A stretch of DNA of 64,000 nt, from contig CBDFMR010000005.1 of assembly GCA_965249765.1 (NCBI GenBank), positions 2,604,001 to 2,668,000 on the forward strand, in the 5' to 3' direction. Numbering within the stretch: position 1 is the stretch's first letter; the number at the start of each line of letters is the position of its first letter. This DNA comes from CBDFMR01 sp965249765. GTDB lineage: Bacteria; Bacteroidota; Bacteroidia; Chitinophagales; Saprospiraceae. Position numbers and translations under genes: made by a program. The notes beneath the pieces are model-generated. The model saw only the letters and a program-made list of their open reading frames with translations. It was not told where the DNA came from and ran no database searches. Of the stretch, positions 37,040 through 47,697 are shown in pieces.

Positions 37040-39225
37040 ATGTTATTCCATTTCATTCAAAAGGATTCGTGTTCCTGTAAGGATATCATTTCCTATAAAT
37101 TTGTTTATATTTTCCTTGTCATCGCATGTTCACTCCCCAGTCTACTTAGTAGTCAGTGTACCGTTCAATGGGTAGATCTGGATCAGTCATCGCTTGTTCA
37201 CTCCCCAGTCTACTTAGTAGTCAGTGTACCGTTCAATGGGTAGATCTGGACAGTCGTATCCATGCATGTGAATTTTTGATCTACGGCGAGGTTATCGACC
37301 AAGAAGCTGCTTGGGATGGAGAAGGCAGGGCAATTGTTACATACCATACGCTGAAGGTCCATAAGACTTATAAAGGTGCTGTGGTGTCTGAGGAGATAAC
37401 GTTATTGACACTAGGTGGAATAGTCGGTAACGAGATGACCAAGGTCGATCCCTCCTTAAAATTAGAAGTCGGGGATCGGGGGTTATTTACTCTAAATCAT
37501 TATCAGGGTTGCCGACTACTTAGGGAGACCGCCTATCAACCGACTTATAGTACATTATCTTATGTAAAACATGACAATTATGCTAATATCTATATTGATG
37601 GACGTAATACTTATGACAAATCTGAGTTAGAATTTCAAATCACTTCTGTACTTGACAGCGAAGTGAAGTTGCCGGGATTCAAAGGTAACCAACAATTTCC
37701 TATGCTGATGCCTTCTATATCTAACATAACCCCTCTCAATAGGAAAGCGGGGATAGGAGACACCATCACGATTACCGGATTAAATTTTGGCGCTACAGCA
37801 GGTACGGTTTTCTTCAGAAATGCTGACTCTGGTGGAAGTAACTTTATAGGGACAACTGCAGCTCATATTGTTTCTTGGTCTGCTACTTCTATTGTAGTAG
37901 AAGTGAGATCGAGGGCAGGAAATGGAACGATTTTCATTCAGGACAATGGAGGAGTCCTATCGCCAATAAGCTCACAAAGTCTCAATATAGAATACAACGT
38001 AAGCAATGTCACTGATTCTGGAGGACAACATCATAGAACTTACTTAGTAGATGATGCAGCCGATGGTGATATGGGGTACAAGTTTGTCTATAGTACATCA
38101 ACTGCCAACATGGGTGTTGATTTTACCAATGTATCAGGAGCCATGGAGTCGTTTGAAAGAGCACTGGCTTCATGGCAAACACAAGGATATTCCATCTATG
38201 CAGACAACGGTGGCTGCGGTACTACATCAATACAATGTGACTCAGATGATGGAGTTAATATTGTTTCATTTGACTCAGATAGCTGCGCTCTTACAGGCAG
38301 TGTCATAGGAACCGCTTATTCTCAATTCCAAAAGTGTGGTAGTTCGGAATGGGAACTCACTGGAATTGACGTTATTTTCCGAAGAAATGGAACTGGAGTT
38401 ACCTGGGAATTTGGACCAGCCAACCCATCTGGCAGTGAAAGTGATTTTGAAACTGTCGCCTTGCATGAAATAGGTCATACTCATCAACTAGGGCATGTGA
38501 TCAATAGTGGAGCAGTAATGCATTTTTCTATTACCAATGGCACTACTAATCGTGTCCTGGGTACTGAAGATGTCAATGGGAGCAATTATGTTGAGTCTAA
38601 CGCAACAGGATATTCTCCCCCCATAATTGCTTGTGGACTGGATTTTAATTCTGCCCGTCAATATGGAACCTACCTTGTTGCAAATGACTGCTTCTCACCT
38701 ACAACTCCTGTAGAATACCTATCCTTTACAGCGCATCATCGTGATGGCGATGTCGAACTGGACTGGTCTACTGTCAGTGAAATCAACAATGATAGATTTG
38801 AAGTATTGAGAAGCTCGAATGGTGGAAATTTTGAAAAAATAGGCACCATTGCTGGAACTGGCAATATCACGAGCCAACAAGATTATAGTTTTACTGACCG
38901 CAATGTAAATGCTGGAATGGGATACTATTATAGACTGAGGCAAATCGATTATAATGGAAGCGAAGATTACTCCGATGTAATATATATCTATATTCCTGGA
39001 GACAGTAGACCTACTATCTTACCTAATCCTGTAGAAAATGTATTCTCAACGGTAGGGGGAACATATCAGTTTATTGAAATTCTCAACAATGAAGGAAAGT
39101 TGGTAATGAAGTTTGATGCTAATGATAGACTCCGGTACGATATATCTAGATTGTCAGCTAGCATCTATTTTGTGAGGTTTGTTGGCAAACATCAGGTATG
39201 GATAGAAAAGCTATCGAAGATTTAA
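37040..39225 (+). pseudogene. secreted matrixin-like metalloprotease, frameshifted by a tandem duplication
   Basis: The downstream frame encodes a long secreted protein: an IPT/TIG domain (I-S-N-I-T-P-L-N-R-K-A-G, T-I-T-G-L-N-F-G), a zinc protease with H-E-I-G-H-T-H-Q-L-G-H and a downstream V-M-H-F Met-turn, then a T9SS sorting tail (I-L-P-N-P-V-E-N to L-S-K-I). The signal peptide from ATG 37,040 (F-V-Y-I-F-L-V-I-A-C-S-L) is out of frame with this, because a 68-bp unit near codon 30 is duplicated and 68 is not a multiple of three. Removing one copy restores a single frame. As written the enzyme is not exported. Confidence 0.85.
37118..37250 (+). repeat. 68-bp tandem duplication in the metalloprotease signal region
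   Basis: Positions 37,118-37,182 and 37,186-37,250 are 65-bp copies differing at one base (A at 37,126, T at 37,194), offset by 68 bp. The duplication covers the end of the signal peptide and the start of the mature protein. Confidence 0.92.
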
Positions 39226-39238
39226 AGAAAGAGGCGAT

Positions 39239-39982
39239 TTAAAAGCTAAATCCATATTCTAGAGAAATAATCTTGTCCTTCTCTATCTCGTCTTCATTGA
39301 TGTTTTGTTGGAGAAGATATGCTAGTTCTATGCCATGGTTTTTATGAAACGAGCTTTTGAGACTCATCTTCATTCTGCGCTTGCTCCAGGCGTCAAACAC
39401 ATCTTGCTTCAGATAGAAGTATTCCATAGATAGATAAGGGTAAGCAAGCCAAGAGCCCTTCCCTATTCTCAGTCCTAGCCTGTTTCTCAATCGCTGAGAT
39501 ACCGGAAAATCTCCGGTCGTCTGTCTCTCATATTTAAATCTGTATTCAGGCCGGAGATAATCTCCTATCTTCACCTTATATTTCAGAATAGCAGACAATC
39601 GCAACGACTCTGGTCTTTTCTTACTTGTACGATCAATGAATCGAAAGCTCCCCCCCATATTCAGACCTTTGATAATTTTCACTTCTGCTGTAAGTTCCGT
39701 GAAGCTATTCTTGCGCTCTTTGTAATCCATGTCATAGCGAAGACCCTGTTCCAATCCAATAGAAAAGCCACCTAGTTCTTTTTCTGGAGAAGATACACCT
39801 ATCTTTAACCACAACTCTTTATTTGATATACTTTCTTGAGACACAAGTATTAGAGGTAGAAAAAGGCAAAGAAAGGTCGTGATGTGTTTCAAGTGTTTAA
39901 ATTTTTTCCACGACTTCGTATAATGCAGAATCCCATATGGAAATCGGGACTGCACAGACGTAACCGCTGCGCTCTCGCACAA
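39239..39982 (-). CDS. DUF2490 outer-membrane protein
   Basis: The 247-aa frame contains a signal peptide (F-L-C-L-F-L-P-L-I-L-V-S-Q) that begins only about 30 residues in, so a TTG near 39,892 is a possible real start. The rest is a row of amphipathic strands with conserved R-P-E-Y-R-F-K-Y-E and R-L-R-N-R-L-G-L-R, ending in an aromatic residue (Y-G-F-S-F), as expected for a DUF2490 outer-membrane barrel. Substrate unknown. Confidence 0.75.
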   Translation of the reverse strand: MCESAAVTSVQSRFPYGILHYTKSWKKFKHLKHITTFLCLFLPLILVSQESISNKELWLKIGVSSPEKELGGFSIGLEQGLRYDMDYKERKNSFTELTAEVKIIKGLNMGGSFRFIDRTSKKRPESLRLSAILKYKVKIGDYLRPEYRFKYERQTTGDFPVSQRLRNRLGLRIGKGSWLAYPYLSMEYFYLKQDVFDAWSKRRMKMSLKSSFHKNHGIELAYLLQQNINEDEIEKDKIISLEYGFSF

Positions 39983-40045
39983 TATTTATTAATCATGCCC
40001 TTGCGTGTGAATTATTATTAATAAATATCATGCTCGTTTCATATG

Positions 40046-40612
40046 CTACTTAGGGATATAGTATACTTTGAGCTCAGCAGAATCATTGAGAAAATTCATC
40101 GATTTTACCTCGTATCGTATGATGTTGAGTCCTGTTCTTCTACTTATATCTTGAAGGATCTCCTCAGTCTTTCCATTTTCTATTAATTCGATTTTTTCAA
40201 ATTGAACCATTTTTGAGGACTCCCTATTGGTAAACCATATTTTTTCCATTAAAAACACGAACACAACGATCAACCCATTCATCACAAACAACGTTGCGTC
40301 AAAATGTCCAATACCATTAATCAAGGCTATAGTGATGGCCGTAAAAAGATAGGTCATTTCCTTGATAGGGACCGTAATGGTCCTATATCTGAGAATTCCA
40401 AATATCGCAAACAAACCAAAAGCGAATCCCATGGATATCTCACTTTTCTGCATTACATAGCAAACAAAAAAGATGAGGACATTAAAAAGGTAAAATGTAA
40501 ATGCGTATTCCTTGTTTCTCTGATTTCCAAAGTAAATTAAACTTACCAACAGCGTTATGGTAACAAGGTCTGTAGCGAATCTCAGTATCAGTGTTGTCAG
40601 TGCGTCATCCAT
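40046..40612 (-). CDS. DUF4956 membrane protein
   Basis: The 188-aa protein has about four membrane helices (T-L-L-V-S-L-I-Y-F-G, F-G-L-F-A-I-F-G-I-L-R-Y-R-T) and a short cytoplasmic C-terminal domain. F-G-I-L-R-Y-R-T-x-x-x-P-I-K-E-M-T-Y-L-F is typical of DUF4956. It follows a VTC-domain protein by five bases; the pair commonly travels with CotH in Bacteroidota, consistent with a polyphosphate or surface-modification role. Confidence 0.85.
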   Translation of the reverse strand: MDDALTTLILRFATDLVTITLLVSLIYFGNQRNKEYAFTFYLFNVLIFFVCYVMQKSEISMGFAFGLFAIFGILRYRTITVPIKEMTYLFTAITIALINGIGHFDATLFVMNGLIVVFVFLMEKIWFTNRESSKMVQFEKIELIENGKTEEILQDISRRTGLNIIRYEVKSMNFLNDSAELKVYYIPK

Positions 40613-40617
40613 ATGTC

Positions 40618-41403
40618 TTAGCTAGCTAATGCTCGATTATCTTCTCGTTCTATTTTTTCTACTTCCCTTAGTCGTTGCTTAAATAGGTTAGTCTTTATAC
40701 CATCAACCAAGGTCATAATACCCAGACAATACTTTGATATCCTCCTTTCCAGATGCCCTGTATCGGCAAGAACTTGAAACATCCGTGTCCTTTTATTGAG
40801 AACTCCTTGCTTAATTTCAACGATAACTAAATATTCAAATTTTATAGTCTTTCCCTCCCGCGTTAATTCAAGGTTAAAGTCGATTGTCATTCGATCTCCA
40901 GTGGCAGGATCTGACAAGGATATCCTTCGGTAAAATACATCCAAAGCAAGAAGTAACTCCACACTCTTCAACCCCGATACATCTGCCACAAAAGTCTCTG
41001 TCTCTGAGTCCAAGACTAAATTATCACTTGGCCTGCGTAGACGACTTTTTTCTGTCCTATTTCTATTGGTCCTCTTTTTTACCTCAAAAAATGTAGTACT
41101 GTTGGAAACATAATTCCTGAACCTAAATTTATATCGATTCTTATGTAGATCATGATGATGCCTGTAAAATAAAAAATCATCGGTATCAAAATATCTGGAT
41201 ATATAATCATGGACTCTGTGACCTTCTACGTCTAACACTTTGACGAAGGAGCTCAACATTTCTAGAATCCGACTTAGATCGTTGATATGAAAAAAGAATT
41301 TGGAGTCTGTTCTATCAACTGCCAGACTGTGATTTTCCTCATCAAGGGTATAACTGGCCATCTGATCAGCCCATCTACTTATCTCTCTAAACTCTGTCGG
41401 CAC
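40618..41403 (-). CDS. VTC-domain polyphosphate polymerase-like protein
   Basis: The 261-aa protein has the VTC tunnel-domain hallmarks: T-D-S-K-F-F-F-H near the start, H-R-V-H-D-Y-I-S-R-Y-F-D-T, H-K-N-R-Y-K-F-R-F-R-N-Y, F-F-E-V-K-K-R-T-N-R-N-R-T-E-K and V-I-V-E-I-K-Q-G. These basic and acidic residues bind polyphosphate and metal in VTC4-type polymerases. The GTG start overlaps the CotH stop by one base, suggesting coupled translation. Confidence 0.88.
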   Translation of the reverse strand: MPTEFREISRWADQMASYTLDEENHSLAVDRTDSKFFFHINDLSRILEMLSSFVKVLDVEGHRVHDYISRYFDTDDFLFYRHHHDLHKNRYKFRFRNYVSNSTTFFEVKKRTNRNRTEKSRLRRPSDNLVLDSETETFVADVSGLKSVELLLALDVFYRRISLSDPATGDRMTIDFNLELTREGKTIKFEYLVIVEIKQGVLNKRTRMFQVLADTGHLERRISKYCLGIMTLVDGIKTNLFKQRLREVEKIEREDNRALAS

Positions 41404-43755
41404 TACCTTACTACTTTTAATTTATGTAATGAATATTTAGCTGATGCATCCACAAGCTTTATGTAATACAGCCCTGGCTGAAGACTCGCAACAGATATTG
41501 AAGTGTTCTTTTCTGAGGATCTTATCTCTTTGATATTCCTTCCTAGAGCATCATAAATATGAATCGATACTGGCAACTCAATGTCTTCATGCACCTCGAC
41601 TTGGACAGTTGAAATGGTCGGATTTGGATGAACATTTACCCCTTTCAAGGTCTCATCAGATACAGCTGAGTCGTGTTCATTATTAAATCCAAACGTCGCA
41701 TCTTGAATTACAAAATCACCCGTGCCATTTGGTATTCGACTTGAAGTTAATAGTGTAGTTTGCACATTATATTCTACATGATCAATGACTACATCACCAT
41801 AGGATAAGTATATATTCTCATAGGAAGATGACAGCTTAAAATTGGCATGATAACCACCTTGATTTTCGTCTTTATCTGCCCATACTATCAAGTAATCATC
41901 TGGACCTATTGAGACTCCGGGAGGAAATCTCCAAAGTGCGAGATTATCTATGGTATCAGAAAGATAAAAGTTACTAAGATCGATCATCCTTCCTGTATTA
42001 TTGTACAATTCTATCCAGTCATCATTTTCACCCTCGGAGTCTTGAGGCCCGCCTATATCGTTGGAAGCCATAAATTCATTGATCACCACATCACCCATTG
42101 TAGGTTCCACTTCTGTCTCGCAATTGTACAATGTAGGTAGTTCTTCTGAAAGATCATTTATTCTTGCTGTCACAAATTTCTTAATTTCTGGAATGATAGA
42201 GTTACCCTGGTCTAGGTCATCCTCAAAATCTTCCGTAGTCCATATGTAATTGTCATCTTCATAAACAGCATCCCGAATTAGATCACCATTGTAGTCAACG
42301 ATTGGGAAAATTCTCTCCTCAGTAAGATTGTCATCTAGGATTTTACAGAAATTACTAAAATATAGTTCTCTGTATTCCTGAACATCCATTAATCGTTTGA
42401 TCAAAGGCTTTGTGATAGTAGAAAGGTCGATTTTATAATCAAATCCACTATTCCCTGCCAGCCAGTCATATTGATCCTGGCAATCTACTGTCCAGTCTCC
42501 AGTACAGCAATTGGGAGCAAAATCAATCACCTGTGCAAAAATAGGATCATCTGCAGGGTATGGACATGTGCCATTCGTAATGCTATTACAATCACTCAAT
42601 GGCATGGAGACATCTATGGTCTTACAGATCACTCTCTCCATACAAGATGCTGACGGTTTGTTAATGGTAAGACACACTTGATAATTGGCTGCCATAGCAA
42701 ATGTATGACTTGGATTTACTTCATCAGATGATTCACCATCGCCAAAATCCCAACTATAAGATTCCACGGTTGTAGGCCAGGTAATATCCACAAAGTCTAC
42801 TTCTAATCCTTCCTTAACTACCGCCACAAAATCGGGAAAAAAATCGCATTCCTCAAATGTCCCTCCAGCGAATTCACCGCCCATAGCAAGGTTATAGTCC
42901 CAAGGAATCCATTGAAATTTTCCACTTTGATAATCCTCGTACATGTAAAAATTTCTGCCATGATCCAGGTATGAATCCCAGTTGTTGGTAGCCACATCAA
43001 TAGCCAATGTCTTGAGATAGAGGTCAACATTAAACACCTCTGCGATGGCATCCTTGAAATCTGTATTTGATGTATTATTAATGACATCTACAAGATTAAT
43101 AAATCCTGACCAGTCATTTTCCGATTCATTAGTTTTGAGTCCAATTGACTCCTCGTAATCTGAAAGGCTGTTTCCGAGCCATTCTAACTCCGTCCAACCT
43201 ATGTTCTTAAATAAGTTTCCCTTGTCATTCTGGAAATTATACTCTAGAAATGTCCGGTCAATCTGTTCTATCACCGCATACAGTCCCCAGTATTCTCCAT
43301 TTAAATACAATCTCGCATAAGACGTTCGTGGAGCTCGAACACCGTTGTTGCGCATGAGATCATAGCAAAGTAAGTCCCTATTCAAAGACGGGTCTCCTTC
43401 CCCATTATTTAAGTTTAATTTCCGTAAGCCATCGTATCTCCTTCCTGGAACATACTCATTAAAATCTAGCTTAAAAGATTTCTTGAATTCAGAACCCCAA
43501 AATGACGAAAATCCTTTTACGCCTGACACCGATAGAATCCATTTCTTCACCGTCGATAGTCACCATTGCCAACGTATAAGGTACATTGGGATAATTTACA
43601 TCGTAATCCGAAACAAGATTAGTCCAATAATTGCCATCATTGATTACAACCCTTACTTCATGTAAAATGGAATTGTCAAACATATTCAATCCAGAATCTT
43701 GTCCGGAGACGAATAATGTCATCAATACTAATAATATGGAACTTCCTATACGCAT
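41403..43755 (-). pseudogene. CotH-type secreted protein with PKD, lamin-tail and T9SS domains, one-base frameshift
   Basis: An N-terminal frame (43,755-43,489: signal peptide, then I-D-G-E-E-M-D-S-I-G-V-R-R-K) shifts into the main frame (G-F-S-S-F-W-G-S-E-F-K-K-S-F-K-L-D-F-N) near 43,515. One base too many in the run of four T at 43,515-43,518 explains it. The main part is a CotH kinase-like domain, then a PKD domain (Y-S-W-D-F-G-D-G), a lamin-tail domain (V-V-I-N-E-F-M-A-S-N) and a T9SS tail (V-H-P-N-P). It groups with VTC and DUF4956. The indel may be a sequencing error. Confidence 0.88.
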
Positions 43756-43858
43756 ATCGCAAATTTAGTATTATGATCCACATAGGGTAACATTGAGTGA
43801 CATCAGTTATCAGCCATGACAATTATATAAAAAAGGTAGTCTACGTGCAACGCTATAA

Positions 43859-44653
43859 CTACACTGACACTGCAGCCTTGATATGGGGCTGGGGATTGTA
43901 GTCCATCAGTTTGAAATCTTCAAATGAAAAATCAAAAATAGATTTGACATTGGGGTTAATAAGCAATCTAGGAAGAGTCGTCGGAATCCGTGTTAACTGC
44001 TCATGTGCCTGTTCAAGATGATTATTATAAAGGTGTACATCACCAAAAGCGTGAACAAATTCTCCTAGCTCCAGATCACATACCTGAGCCATCATCATGG
44101 TCAAGAGAGCATAAGATGCTATGTTGAATGGTACACCTAGAAAAGTATCTGCAGACCTCTGGTATAGAAGACACGACAACCTTCCATCTGCCACATAAAA
44201 CTGAAAAAGACAATGACAAGGTGTCAATGCCATATTTTGTAACTCGCCTACATTCCATGCATTAACTAATATTCTTCGAGAGTCAGGATTATCCTTTAGC
44301 AGGCCTACAGCCCTCTCTATCTGATCTATAGAACTACCATCAAGCAAAGCCCAACTTCGCCATTGCTTTCCATAAACAGGACCTAGGTCACCATTCTCAT
44401 CTGCCCAGTCGTTCCATATCCTCACCCCATTCTCTTGCAAGTATCTCACATTGGTGTCTCCTTTTAAAAACCACAGTAATTCGTAAATGATGGACTTGAG
44501 ATGGAGCTTCTTGGTCGTGAGCATGGGGAAACCCTTAGATAGGTCAAACCTCATCTGATATCCGAAGCAACTAAGGGTACCCGTACCGGTACGATCAGAC
44601 TTAGTTGTCCCATTCTCTATAATATGGTTGAGTAAGTCCAGATATTGCCTCAT
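43859..44653 (-). CDS. thyA: thymidylate synthase
   Basis: ThyA methylates dUMP to dTMP with methylene-tetrahydrofolate. From ATG 44,653 the protein is 264 aa, the same length as the E. coli enzyme. It shows R-T-G-T-G-T-L-S-C-F-G, L-W-F-L-K-G-D-T-N, the catalytic cysteine in A-L-T-P-C-H-C-L-F-Q-F, Q-R-S-A-D-T-F-L-G-V-P-F-N and the closing P-H-I-K-A-A-V-S-V. No frameshifts. Confidence 0.97.
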   Translation of the reverse strand: MRQYLDLLNHIIENGTTKSDRTGTGTLSCFGYQMRFDLSKGFPMLTTKKLHLKSIIYELLWFLKGDTNVRYLQENGVRIWNDWADENGDLGPVYGKQWRSWALLDGSSIDQIERAVGLLKDNPDSRRILVNAWNVGELQNMALTPCHCLFQFYVADGRLSCLLYQRSADTFLGVPFNIASYALLTMMMAQVCDLELGEFVHAFGDVHLYNNHLEQAHEQLTRIPTTLPRLLINPNVKSIFDFSFEDFKLMDYNPQPHIKAAVSV

Positions 44654-44734
44654 GAAGCAAATATACATATTAAGGAAAAGAACATATACTAAATGTACTT
44701 CTCAGTTGAAAGATTGACATTTAATCTAAAGAAT

Positions 44735-45285
44735 TCCCCGATGCTTGCATCAGGTGTCGCAAATGGATTGCTGCTTGGTTAGATTTGTCGAATGAAAGAA
44801 GACAAACATCTACACAAGAGCCATAACAAAAGTTTGTTACTGTATCATTTTGTATGACCTGCGAAATATCGGCGAGAAGTATTTACAAAGGAAGTAAAAA
44901 GGACACTGAAAGAAATATGCGAAGGGATAGGTCCGCGCTATGAGATGTATACACATGAACAGGGTACAGCAGAGAACCATATTCATCTATTGCTTCAAAG
45001 TGTACCGAGCTATTCTCCTACAAAGATCATCAAGACGGTGAAAAGTATAACGGCACGGGAGATATTCGAGAAGCATCTAGAGGTTAAAAAGAAGTTATGG
45101 GGCGGACATTTTTGGACAAGTGGCTACTATGTAAATACAGTTGGACAACATGGTAGTTTTGATACAATACAGGAATATGTCAAGAATCAAGGGAAAACCT
45201 ATAAGAAAATATATCGCAGTCAGCTCAAGCTCTTCTGAGGTTTAAAGCAAGCGGTGATACCCCCGTCCGCTTGCAGCGGGGTAGT
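44735..45285 (+). mobile_element. IS200/IS605-type element (inactive)
   Basis: A small Y1-transposase gene is bracketed by hairpins typical of this family. The left hairpin (GATG-CTTG-CATC, 44,740-44,751) and right hairpin (CCCCG at 45,261-45,265 with CGGGG at 45,277-45,281) share a GCTTGCA-like loop region. Exact ends cannot be fixed because the family makes no target duplication. Confidence 0.75.
44792..45238 (+). pseudogene. IS200-type TnpA transposase with premature stop
   Basis: The frame from ATG 44,792 encodes a 148-codon Y1 transposase: Y-H-F-V-stop-P-A-K-Y-R-R near the start, the H-U-H-type E-N-H-I-H-L-L-L-Q, and the C-terminal tyrosine region S-G-Y-Y-V-N-T-V-G. Codon 22 is TGA where the family has cysteine (F-V-C-P-x-K-Y-R-R), a single-base change from TGC. 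Everything else is in frame, so the element was probably disabled recently. Confidence 0.88.
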
Positions 45286-45653
45286 TCTTTATAAAATGTT
45301 GATAAATGAAAGGGGGATTCCCCCCCCTATAGAAAGGGTGTTTTTCCTAGCATGATAATAGAATCCATTGACTAACTATGCGTCGTAATAAAAGCTATGA
45401 CTGGGCTTTCGGCACATTAGGGTACCTCTATATGTTACTGCAATGTTAATAGCATCAATTATGACTAAAAAACGACCGAAAGATGAAGTAAATCCAAAAC
45501 AAACTCAAAATAAGCGGACAAAATCAAGATAGACGCATGGAGTTAAAAGGAATACTGAACTAAGTAACTTGATTTGAAGTTGTAAGAGATGTGAAGAGAG
45601 GAAATTTCTTCTCGACGGTCGAACAGACGTACTGTTCAAAATATTTTATTAAA
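45286..45653. other. gene-free stretch
   Basis: No convincing gene. It contains a G-run/C-run hairpin (45,312-45,327) and a 23-codon lysine-rich frame (ATG near 45,463) with no support. It may be residual DNA between two elements. Confidence 0.4.
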
Positions 45654-45968
45654 ATGAAATTTTTACAAATTTAGTTACTAGGATTAAGTCTTATTATAGG
45701 CTCATTCTTTTTTCATTCATGTACCGAAAATATTAATGATAAAAATGTTAAGGGCTTGATGGAGAATGAAATTTATGACCCAACTCAAATAACTACTTTT
45801 GTAAATTATTTGAACACATTGTTTAATATAACTATTGATGATAGTTTTGGATCCATTGAGAAAATCGATGTCCCAGTTTTAGATAAAAAAAGTAATCAAT
45901 TAAATTATGAAGGATATCTTTTGACTAGTAAATTATCAAATGAAAGAGTTATCTTTGTAGTAGAAAGT
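45654..45968 (+). pseudogene. lipoprotein gene with early stop, cut by the IS5-type element
   Basis: ATG 45,654 begins M-K-F-L-Q-I, then TAG at codon 7, then L-L-G-L-S-L-I-I-G-S-F-F-F-H-S-C-T-E, a normal lipoprotein signal and lipobox in the same frame. The frame continues about 80 residues and is cut at 45,968/45,969 by the IS end. The gene has thus been inactivated twice. Function unknown. Confidence 0.75.
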
Positions 45969-47101
45969 GGCTTTGTTGCATGAATAAGTCATCAAAAAAA
46001 AGCATAGCTATGGCTTAATAGCTATAGGTTTAAGCCACCTTTTTACAAACAGGCATACCAAGGCCTGTCATTATATTTAAGCAAGCTATTTTTATTGCAA
46101 CTTCACTTTGCTGGGTTTCAAATCGTCGAGAATATAGCTGTGGGCCAAATATTGTCTTGAATCGAAACATTGCTGTTTCTGATAAACTCCGTCTGTGGTA
46201 GCCACTTTGCTGTTTCCATTTCTTTCGACCCACCTTTTCTATTTTCTTGATTATCTCATTGCGATCAAGATCCAGTAACTCGTCATTTTCATCTACCCAG
46301 TACATTGCATTTTCCTGTGGAGGTATTACCCCCTCTATCTGTTTTTCCTTGAGCATTTCCCATATTTCATATGTGTCATAGGCTCCATCTGCTCCAAAGC
46401 GGTCTATAGGACTTTTTACCTGATCCAATAATTGTGGAACCTGCTGAGCATCTCCATCTCCTTTGCTGTTTTTTGTCAGTACCTGTGCATGTATATATCC
46501 TGTCTTTTCATCTACTCCCAAATGTAGCTTACGCCACGTCCTGCGCTTATTATACCCATGTTTACGTACCTTCCATTCCCCTTCTCCATATACCTTGAGT
46601 CCCGTTGAATCAAATACTATAAACATGGGGCCCTTTGTTTTGGGAACATCCATTTTTACTTCCACTTGTTTTGCCCTACTTTTGGCTTATTTGACAATAG
46701 CTCGGAACGCTCAATTCTATCCCCATCATGCCTAACAATGAACTGGCAAAACCCTCTAATTGTCGGTACTTCAACCCAAATACTACCTTGAGCTGTAGCA
46801 AGCTCCTCATGCATTGCCCAGAATATTTATACTGGGCTCCTTTTTGATTAGGACCTTGGTAATACCAGCAGTCTAATAAGGCCTCATCAAACCATATAGT
46901 TATGTCTCCTCGTTTTACAAGACTCCTATTGTATTCTCTCCAATTTGTGATCTTATACTTGTTTTTCTTCTGCTTTTTTTGCTTTTCCCCCAACCTTAGT
47001 TTCTTGCTTTGTCATGTGTCTTGCTTTGTAAGGTTGGTCTCTCAAAGATACTATCTCCATCTCTTTTATCATCCATTCATGCAACAAAGCCACTCTGGAT
47101 G
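45969..47101. mobile_element. IS5-family (IS903-like) element, full length
   Basis: Terminal repeats GGCTTTGTTGCATGAA (45,969-45,984) and its complement (47,086-47,101) bound a 1,133-bp element with an IS5/IS903-type transposase; the GGCTTTGTTG end is shared with IS903. No 9-bp target duplication is present (flanks differ), and the two flanks belong to different genes, so the copy is probably the product of a rearrangement. Confidence 0.85.
46030..46993 (-). pseudogene. IS5/IS903-type transposase in two frames
   Basis: The first frame (46,993-46,676) holds the N-terminal region (I-T-I-W-F-D-E-A-L-L, Q-L-K-V-V-F-G-L-K-Y-R-Q-L-E-G) and ends I-S-Q-K-stop. A shifted frame starting K-S-R-A-K-Q-V-E-V-K-M-D-V-P carries the catalytic half: F-I-V-F-D-S-T-G-L-K-V-Y-G, A-D-G-A-Y-D, and the C-terminal E-T-A-M-F-R-F-K with the glutamate. 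The shift lies at about 46,675. Some IS5 relatives use programmed frameshifting, but only a short CCAAAAG is present here, so a disabling indel is more likely. Confidence 0.85.
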
Positions 47102-47223
47102 GAAGAATTGTTGCAATCAAAAATGGCCCTACATTGGACATATCACATTTAAATAGTGGTATTTACTATTTAAATGTGCAGTCCAATCAATCAAGTTTAA
47201 CTCATAAAATAGTAAAGTTATGA
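47102..47223 (+). pseudogene. tail of a T9SS-exported protein left beside the IS end
   Basis: Directly after the IS end an open frame reads T-L-D-G-R-I-V-A-I-K-N-G, then D-I-S-H-L-N-S-G-I-Y-Y-L and ends H-K-I-V-K-L-stop. This is the last 40 residues of a T9SS sorting domain; the body of the protein is missing. Its stop overlaps the next ATG. Confidence 0.8.
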
Positions 47224-47684
47224 AGAATTTAGTATTCATATTATTCCTGATGTTTGTATGTCATTGTTTGCATGGCCAAAATTCTAATAATATCTCTACA
47301 GGAGGATTATATTCAAACCTGTCAGGCTTAAATGGCGAATTGAGTTATGATAAATTGTTGACTACTAAAATAGGCTTTAAAGGAAGATTCGCACACAATT
47401 TCAAAAAGTCTTATGGAATTAGAAGTGGATTATTCTACAGATTAATTGATTACAAATCCTTTGATTTAGATTTTGGAGTAGAATTTAATTTTGAGAGACA
47501 TAAATCTGGTGATTTCAATAATAAAATTTCATCAACTAATGTCGAATTTCCCTTGACAGTGAGTTATTCAATAAATGATAAATTTGGTCTATTTGGTGAG
47601 ACTTCTAGTAGTGTGAATTTAAATGATACTGAGTCAAATAGGTTAATAGATAATTTAAGATTAGGGTTAAAATATAGATGGTAA
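47220..47684 (+). CDS. small outer-membrane-like protein
   Basis: The 154-aa protein has a clear signal peptide (V-F-I-L-F-L-M-F-V-C-H-C-L-H-G-Q) and a body of alternating strands (G-I-R-S-G-L-F-Y-R-L-I-D-Y, L-R-L-G-L-K-Y-R-W) ending in an aromatic residue, the signature of an outer-membrane barrel. Unrecognised family. It starts inside the stop codon of the T9SS tail remnant, so the original gene before it was probably its operon partner. Confidence 0.7.
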   Translation: MKNLVFILFLMFVCHCLHGQNSNNISTGGLYSNLSGLNGELSYDKLLTTKIGFKGRFAHNFKKSYGIRSGLFYRLIDYKSFDLDFGVEFNFERHKSGDFNNKISSTNVEFPLTVSYSINDKFGLFGETSSSVNLNDTESNRLIDNLRLGLKYRW

Positions 47685-47697
47685 CTGATGCTAAGGG

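Noticed and set aside
46660..46690. programmed frameshift in the IS5-type transposase
   Set aside because: No long A run or clear slippery heptamer; a disabling indel is the simpler reading.
45958..47112. 9-bp target duplication of the IS5-type element
   Set aside because: Flanks differ; AGT/ACT next to the ends merely extends the inverted repeat in this copy and is absent at the other IS end (48,670).
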